Positions 33,824 through 38,607 of a DNA stretch of 38,607 bases are shown here, piece by piece; within the stretch, counting starts at the first letter, position 1; every line of letters begins with the position of its first letter. Origin of the DNA: an uncultured Flavobacteriales bacterium (lineage in GTDB: Bacteria; Bacteroidota; Bacteroidia; Flavobacteriales_D; Sanyastnellaceae); contig CAJQIB010000006.1 of the NCBI GenBank assembly GCA_905478325.1, positions 1 through 38,607 on the forward strand, given 5' to 3'. A program made the position numbers and the translations under genes. The notes beneath the pieces are model-generated. The model had not been told where the DNA came from. It saw only the letters and a list, made by a program, of their open reading frames with translations, and made no database searches.

Positions 33824-35821
33824 TTACTTGTAGCTGCGTTGCTTCAACTCGATGTTTTCAAAAACCAAATCCTCCTTGATCAACTTGGATTCACTGGGGT
33901 CTCCCGCGAATTCCCAAGCCGACACAAAAGCAAAATTCTCGTCATCCCGAAGAGCTTCTCCTTCCGGAGTTTGATGCTCTTCACGGAAATGCCCTCCACA
34001 GGATTCCTCTCGAGCCAATGCGTCCATGCACATCAACTCTCCTTGCTCTAAGAAATCGGCGACACGCCCTGCCTTATCCAGTTCTGGATTGTAACTCGTC
34101 GCATTTCCTGGAACACGAACGTCCTTCCAAAATTCCTCACGCAATGCGCGAATGTCCGCGATCGCCTTTTTGAGACCGGCTTCGTTTCGCGACATTCCAC
34201 ATTCATTCCACATGATGCGGCCTAAACGTCGGTGGAAATCATCAACTGGCTTGGACCCGTTGTTGTTGATGAGATGGTCAATGCGCTCCTGCACCGCCTT
34301 TTCTGCCGCTTCAAACTCGGCTGAGTTTGATGAGATCGCCCCTGTGCGAATGTCATTTGCCAGGTAATCCCCAATGGTATAAGGCAATACGAAATAGCCG
34401 TCAGCCAGTCCTTGCATCAAAGCAGAAGCGCCCAGTCGATTCGCTCCGTGATCGGAAAAGTTGGATTCGCCTGTTGCATACAACCCCGATACGGAGGTCA
34501 TCAGATTGTAATCCACCCAAAGCCCCCCCATGGTATAGTGAACCGCAGGATAAATCTTCATCGGTGTTTCGTAAGGATTGTCCGCTGCAATCTGCTTGTA
34601 CATGTCGAAGAGGTTGCCATACTTCGCTTTCACCACCTCCTTGCCCAATGTGACAATCTCTTCAGTCGATGGTTGAGACAGCCCGCGAATGCTCGCTTCT
34701 GTTTTGCCGTAACGTTTGAACGCGCTGGCGAAATCCAAGAAGACGGCTTCCCCCGTCTTATTCACGCCAAAGCCCGCGTCGCAGCGCTCCTTGGCGGCAC
34801 GAGAAGCGACGTCCCGTGGGACCAAATTTCCGAATGCAGGATACCGCCGTTCCAAATAGTAATCCCGATCAGCCTCTGCAATCTCCAATGCTGTTTTCGT
34901 TCCCTTCCGAATTGCTTCGGCGTCCTCCTTCTTCGCCGGAACCCAAATGCGACCATCGTTGCGCAAAGACTCCGACATCAATGTCAGTTTCGATTGATGC
35001 TCACCAGACACCGGAATGCACGTCGGGTGAATTTGCGTGAAGCACGGGTTGGCCATATGAGCGCCTTTTTTATGCGCCTTCCAAGCTGCCGACACATTCG
35101 ATCCCATGGCATTCGTGCTCAAGAAGAACACATTGCCGTAACCGCCGGTTGCCAATACAACCGCGTGCGCTGCGTGACGCTCCAATTCTCCCGTAACCAA
35201 ATTCCGAGCGATGATTCCACGGCATTTGCCATCGACCATAACCACATCCATCATTTCGTGGCGGGTCAACATGTCGACCTTGCCTTTGGAAATCTGGCGG
35301 CTTAACGCTGAATAGGCTCCCAACAAGAGCTGCTGGCCTGTCTGGCCCTTCGCATAGAAGGTTCGAGAGACCAACACTCCTCCGAAGGATCGGTTGTCCA
35401 ACAGACCTCCGTACTCACGCGCAAACGGAACACCCTGTGCGACGCATTGGTCAATGATGTTGGTTGAAACCTCCGCCAAGCGATGCACGTTGGCCTCTCG
35501 GCTTCGGTAATCTCCTCCTTTGACCGTGTCATAGAATAAGCGGTGCACCGAGTCCCCATCGTTTTGATAGTTTTTCGCAGCGTTGATTCCGCCCTGAGCA
35601 GCGATTGAGTGAGCTCGTCGTGGGGAATCTTGGAAGCACAGCGCCTTGACATTGTACCCCATTTCAGCAAGGGATGCCGCAGCAGAACTGCCGGCAAGTC
35701 CTGTTCCTACAACAATGACGTCAATGGAGCGCTTATTGGCCGGATTTACCAGCTGAATGTCATCCTTGTACTTCGTCCACTTGTCGGCCAATGGGCCTTC
35801 TGGAATTTTGGAATCGAGCAT
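33824..35821 (-). CDS. sdhA: Succinate dehydrogenase/fumarate reductase flavoprotein subunit
   Basis: SdhA oxidises succinate to fumarate, or the reverse. The protein has 665 residues. The dinucleotide-binding motif is [21 protein letters not shown] (residues about 35-55), and the covalent FAD site is His71 in [13 protein letters not shown]. The substrate-binding segment [12 protein letters not shown] and the catalytic region following it are present, as are [14 protein letters not shown] and [21 protein letters not shown], split here from one longer conserved block. It lies between sdhC (12 nt) and sdhB (7 nt). The length and the [18 protein letters not shown] stretch fit the menaquinone-linked type with a single cytochrome b subunit. 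Confidence 0.96.
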   Translation of the reverse strand: MLDSKIPEGPLADKWTKYKDDIQLVNPANKRSIDVIVVGTGLAGSSAAASLAEMGYNVKALCFQDSPRRAHSIAAQGGINAAKNYQNDGDSVHRLFYDTVKGGDYRSREANVHRLAEVSTNIIDQCVAQGVPFAREYGGLLDNRSFGGVLVSRTFYAKGQTGQQLLLGAYSALSRQISKGKVDMLTRHEMMDVVMVDGKCRGIIARNLVTGELERHAAHAVVLATGGYGNVFFLSTNAMGSNVSAAWKAHKKGAHMANPCFTQIHPTCIPVSGEHQSKLTLMSESLRNDGRIWVPAKKEDAEAIRKGTKTALEIAEADRDYYLERRYPAFGNLVPRDVASRAAKERCDAGFGVNKTGEAVFLDFASAFKRYGKTEASIRGLSQPSTEEIVTLGKEVVKAKYGNLFDMYKQIAADNPYETPMKIYPAVHYTMGGLWVDYNLMTSVSGLYATGESNFSDHGANRLGASALMQGLADGYFVLPYTIGDYLANDIRTGAISSNSAEFEAAEKAVQERIDHLINNNGSKPVDDFHRRLGRIMWNECGMSRNEAGLKKAIADIRALREEFWKDVRVPGNATSYNPELDKAGRVADFLEQGELMCMDALAREESCGGHFREEHQTPEGEALRDDENFAFVSAWEFAGDPSESKLIKEDLVFENIELKQRSYK

Positions 35822-35833
35822 CGTTTCGAAACT

Positions 35834-36523
35834 TTAAAGCTGGATAAAGAAAAGGTAAACTGGAATGCTAGCGAACAGCGTTGGAACGCCGATGCCAAAA
35901 AACAAACCCGCCCGCTCAATCAGCGGAGAATATTTTGAATGGCGCAATCCCAAAGATTGAAAGCCACTTTGAAAACCGTGAATCAAGTGAAAGCCCAAGG
36001 CAAACTGCGCCAACACATATCCCGCAACGGCTAGACCTGCTAACCCGTTTTCAGGACCAAAAAAGGTCATGACGACCGTATGCAGATCCTTCAGCCCATC
36101 AGATTCTCCAATTGGACCAAAGTGCATCACGTACCAAAAGTTTTGCATGTGACTCACCAGGAACACCAAGATGATGGTTCCTAGGATGCCCATGTTTCGG
36201 CTGGACCATGAGGCGTTGGCAGAACCTTTTTCTTTCACATACCCCGTTGGTCGCGCTTTGCGGTTCTGCATTGTGAGGGCAATGCCATCCACAACGTGAA
36301 ACAAAACCGCCGCATACGTCAGGTAGCTGAGTAATTTGACCAGCGGGAAGGTGGTCATAAAATGAGCGTATTCGTTGAAGGCCAATTGCCCTTCAGCGCT
36401 TGTATTGAACAGCTGCAAGTTGCCTGCTAAGTGTCCCAAAAGGAAGAGGCATAGAAAAAGCCCTGACAGGGCCATTACATATTTCTTGGCAAGAGACGAA
36501 CGCAAAATTCCTGAGTTACTCAT
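35834..36523 (-). CDS. sdhC: Succinate dehydrogenase cytochrome b558 subunit
   Basis: From the ATG at 36523 the protein has 229 residues; a TTG at 36535 would add four. It is a five-helix membrane anchor of the single-subunit b558 type, which binds heme and reduces or oxidises menaquinone. The first helix carries the typical SSLAKKYVMALSGLFLCLF and GHLAGNLQLF. Further His residues lie in the other helices (VLFHVVDGIAL, FALGFHLIHGFQSGF), as expected for heme axial ligands. It is the first gene of sdhCAB. A perfect 18-bp palindrome lies between its -7 box and ATG. Confidence 0.93.
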   Translation of the reverse strand: MSNSGILRSSLAKKYVMALSGLFLCLFLLGHLAGNLQLFNTSAEGQLAFNEYAHFMTTFPLVKLLSYLTYAAVLFHVVDGIALTMQNRKARPTGYVKEKGSANASWSSRNMGILGTIILVFLVSHMQNFWYVMHFGPIGESDGLKDLHTVVMTFFGPENGLAGLAVAGYVLAQFALGFHLIHGFQSGFQSLGLRHSKYSPLIERAGLFFGIGVPTLFASIPVYLFFIQL

Positions 36524-36526
36524 GGT

Positions 36527-36544
36527 AGAATCCAATTGGATTCT
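36527..36544. promoter_or_regulatory. Perfect 18-bp palindrome at the sdhCAB start
   Basis: AGAATCCAATTGGATTCT is fully self-complementary without a spacer. It starts 4 nt upstream of the sdhC ATG and begins 2 nt after the -7 box, so it covers the predicted transcription start. This fits a repressor operator; the regulator is unknown. Confidence 0.6.
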
Positions 36545-36545
36545 T

Positions 36546-36576
36546 CAAAGATAACATGATGACCTCCGGCTACCAA
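36546..36576 (-). promoter_or_regulatory. Predicted sdhCAB promoter
   Basis: On the minus strand TTG (36576-36574), a 20-nt spacer and TATCTTTG (36553-36546) match the Bacteroidota -33/-7 pattern. The -7 box lies 22 nt before the ATG. Confidence 0.65.
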
Positions 36577-36620
36577 CGCATCACCAGACGAAGGCCGCAA
36601 GGCTGTTCTCCTTCGGGATG

Positions 36621-36651
36621 AAAAGGGGCGCCTCGGTTATCGAAGCGCCCC
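36621..36651 (-). terminator. Rho-independent terminator of ssb
   Basis: On the minus strand, 6 nt after the ssb stop, GGGGCGC and GCGCCCC pair with an additional inner CGA/TCG helix around a short loop, followed by TTTT. It is the clearest terminator in the window. Confidence 0.8.
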
Positions 36652-36656
36652 CACCA

Positions 36657-37013
36657 TCAAGACTCCACAGACTCTACTGGACGGCGATCAAGCATCAACA
36701 TTTCGCTCGCCACGATCTCCGTAACGTAACGCGTATGCCCCTCACCATCTTCGTAAGTGCGGTAAGCCAGACGGCCTTCGATGGCAATTTCCGCGCCCTT
36801 TTTGAGGTATTGACCAGCGACATCCGCCAGCGCACCCCACGTGACCACATCGTGCCACTGTGTGCGCTCCACACGCTCACCCTCACCATTGCGGAAGATT
36901 TCGTTGGTCGCTACCGGAAAAGAGCATTTGGTCTTGCCTTCATCGAAGCTCATCAATTCGGGGTCTTTCCCGAGACGTCCAATCAATTGGACCTTATTTC
37001 TAAGTGCATTCAT
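36657..37013 (-). CDS. ssb: Single-stranded DNA-binding protein, short form
   Basis: The protein has 118 residues and consists of one OB-fold: MNALRNKVQLIGRLGKDPE at the N-terminus, then TQWHDVVTWGALADVAGQYL and GAEIAIEGRLAYRTYED (family-typical segments). It binds single-stranded DNA in replication and repair. It ends at RRPVESVES just after the fold. It therefore lacks both the flexible linker and the acidic DDDIPF-type tip by which SSB recruits partners. It may be a second, specialised SSB, or Bacteroidota may simply use short forms. It is divergent from gltX and ends at a strong terminator. Confidence 0.94.
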   Translation of the reverse strand: MNALRNKVQLIGRLGKDPELMSFDEGKTKCSFPVATNEIFRNGEGERVERTQWHDVVTWGALADVAGQYLKKGAEIAIEGRLAYRTYEDGEGHTRYVTEIVASEMLMLDRRPVESVES

Positions 37014-37101
37014 TTGGTTAATTATTCTTGGCCAAACATCCGACGGTCACTTGCGTCTAGTCGTAACCCGAACGGATACGTTCACCAATTGACACAAGGG
37101 G

Positions 37102-37130
37102 TTTGTCGGCGCGACGAGCGTGTATCTTTG
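37102..37130 (+). promoter_or_regulatory. Predicted gltX promoter
   Basis: TTTG (37102-37105), 17 nt and TATCTTTG (37123-37130). The -7 box is identical to that of sdhCAB and also lies 22 nt before the start codon. Confidence 0.6.
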
Positions 37131-37152
37131 CCCCCACATCTGAACAGTTTCA

Positions 37153-38607
37153 ATGGCTTCTAAAATCCGCGTCCGTTTCGCTCCTAGTCCGACCGGCCCT
37201 CTACACATGGGCGGTGTCCGAACGGCTTTATACAACTACCTCTTCGCTAAGAAACATGGTGGAGATTTCTTGCTTCGCATCGAAGACACCGATCAAAAAC
37301 GCTTCGTTCCGGGAGCCGACACGTACATCCAAAAAGCCCTTGAATGGTGCGGGATTCCGCCTTCTGAGGGCGATGGAATCGGAGGTGACCACGGGCCGTA
37401 TAAACAATCCGATCGCAGTGCGTTGTATGCCACCGAATTGAACCGATTGCTCGAGACAGGCAACGCATACAAAGCCTTCGATACGTCCGAAGAAATGGAT
37501 GTCCTTCGAAAGGCCGCCGAGAAAAACGGAGACGTCTGGCAATACGACGCCAGTACGCGGATGTCCATGCGGAATTCCTTGTCATTAAGCGCTGACCAAA
37601 TGGCTCAATTGGAGGAAAACAACACCCCCTACACCATCCGTTTTCGCATGCCGGACGCCGCTCGAGATTATGGGTTCAACGATGCCATACGCGGCCACAT
37701 TATCGTTTCAACGGGTGTCCTCGACGACAAGGTCCTGATGAAAACAGATGGATTGCCCACCTACCATCTCGCCAACGTGGTCGATGATCATCACATGGCC
37801 ATCAGCCATGTTATTCGCGGAGAAGAGTGGCTTCCAAGCGCACCCCTTCACGGCCTACTGTATGAAGCCTTTGGATGGGATGCTCCCGTCTTTGCGCATT
37901 TGTCATTGATCTTGAAACCAACCGGAAACGGAAAGTTGAGCAAGCGCGATGGCGATCAAGGAGGCTTCCCCATCTTTCCTTTGAATTGGGAAGATCCGCA
38001 AACAGGTGTGGTGTCAAGCGGTTATCGAGAGCAAGGCTATCTGCCCGAGGCTTTCATCAACATGCTCCTCCTCTTGGGATGGAGCAGCGGTGATGAGAAA
38101 GAGTTGTTTTCGATGGAAGAAGCCATCGCCGCATTTGAATTGGAAGGCGTCACCAAATCTGGGGCACGTTTCAATCCGGATAAAACCAAGTGGTTCAACG
38201 AACAGTACTTGCGTCAACTTCCAACGGACGCTGCTGTTGCTGCGTTCCGAGAGAGCGCGAAGGGTGAAGTCGATCAATGGGATGATGCCCGGTGTATTCA
38301 TGTATTGAATATGATGCTCGAACGCGTCAGCTTCATGCACGAGATCAGCGCACATCGGTATCTTTTTGAGGCGCCTGCAACGTTAGACGAGAAGCTTGTG
38401 GCTAAAAAGTGGAAGCCTGAAACAGCAGGCTATGTGCTTCAATTGAAAGCGGTTTTGGCATCCGTCGAGTCTTTTGATTCGAGCAGCATAGAAACGGAAT
38501 TCAAAGCATTCCTAGAGGAAAACAACTTGGGGTTTGGAGCCGTCTTATTGCCCTTTAGACTGGTTCTTACGGGCACAGGAGGCGGGCCGTCTATGTTTGA
38601 TTTCGCT
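37153..38607 (+). CDS. gltX: Glutamyl-tRNA synthetase (partial, cut by right edge)
   Basis: The frame from the ATG at 37153 stays open for 485 codons to the window end, so only the last part is missing. This class I enzyme charges tRNA-Glu, and in many bacteria also tRNA-Gln. The HIGH-type signature is FAPSPTGPLHMGGVRTAL, and the KMSKS-type loop is KLSKR at residues 261-265. Other typical segments are FLLRIEDTDQKRF, LPTYHLANVVDDHHM and ISHVIRGEEWLPSAPLH. A C-terminal helical anticodon-binding region follows. It has its own promoter and is divergent from ssb. Confidence 0.96.
   Translation, partial: MASKIRVRFAPSPTGPLHMGGVRTALYNYLFAKKHGGDFLLRIEDTDQKRFVPGADTYIQKALEWCGIPPSEGDGIGGDHGPYKQSDRSALYATELNRLLETGNAYKAFDTSEEMDVLRKAAEKNGDVWQYDASTRMSMRNSLSLSADQMAQLEENNTPYTIRFRMPDAARDYGFNDAIRGHIIVSTGVLDDKVLMKTDGLPTYHLANVVDDHHMAISHVIRGEEWLPSAPLHGLLYEAFGWDAPVFAHLSLILKPTGNGKLSKRDGDQGGFPIFPLNWEDPQTGVVSSGYREQGYLPEAFINMLLLLGWSSGDEKELFSMEEAIAAFELEGVTKSGARFNPDKTKWFNEQYLRQLPTDAAVAAFRESAKGEVDQWDDARCIHVLNMMLERVSFMHEISAHRYLFEAPATLDEKLVAKKWKPETAGYVLQLKAVLASVESFDSSSIETEFKAFLEENNLGFGAVLLPFRLVLTGTGGGPSMFDFA

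Noticed and set aside
37033-37040. TTGGCCAA palindrome in the ssb-gltX intergenic region as an operator
   Set aside because: An 8-bp palindrome is likely by chance and has no partner site in the window.

Overview
The window reads as a chromosomal segment of a free-living, probably marine, member of the Bacteroidota (Flavobacteriales-like). The evidence is the gene content (DUF4286 beside rsmA, a CarboxypepD-reg-like domain inside a MuiA-type protein, a TonB receptor with a CarboxypepD-reg-like N-terminus, a secreted protease with a C-terminal dockerin-like segment, a cytochrome b558-type succinate dehydrogenase), the near absence of Shine-Dalgarno sequences, and repeated promoter elements of the Bacteroidota type TAnnTTTG. 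I see no rRNA, tRNA, CRISPR array, insertion sequence or prophage. Genes are densely packed on both strands and no gap exceeds 150 bp.

Layout. Positions 1-2174 (minus) hold the 5' end of a large secreted repeat protein that runs off the left edge; its body is built of 18-residue (54-bp) repeats. Positions 2241-10615 (plus) carry housekeeping genes: DUF4286, rsmA, fbp, mfd, truB, queA and a secreted redoxin. A carboxyltransferase gene (minus) faces them. Positions 12305-17475 (plus) hold aspS, a bacilliredoxin-like gene, trpS and a MuiA/DUF4139 protein. Two overlapping amidohydrolase-family genes (17485-21935, minus) diverge from an Nfu-type Fe-S carrier gene.

The most interesting part is 22652-30247. 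A LexA-like HTH/S24 repressor gene (minus) diverges from a secreted zinc-protease gene. After the protease comes a tight three-gene operon: Y-family DNA polymerase, SRAP/HMCES-type abasic-site protein, and a DnaE2-like C-family polymerase. The repressor promoter and the operon start each carry the same inverted repeat, TTGCTA-N7-TAGCAA. In the repressor promoter its spacer contains the -7 box. This looks like a self-contained SOS-type mutagenesis regulon with its own operator, lacking ImuA and lacking a catalytically dead ImuB.

The right part holds a metal-type TonB receptor with an upstream secreted HMA metal-binding protein (minus), the sdhCAB operon (minus) with a perfect 18-bp palindrome next to its promoter, a short ssb with a clear terminator (minus), and the 5' part of gltX (plus), cut by the right edge. 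A further pattern is that truB, the carboxyltransferase gene and nfu each have TAnnTTTG exactly 4 nt before the ATG, which suggests leaderless transcripts.
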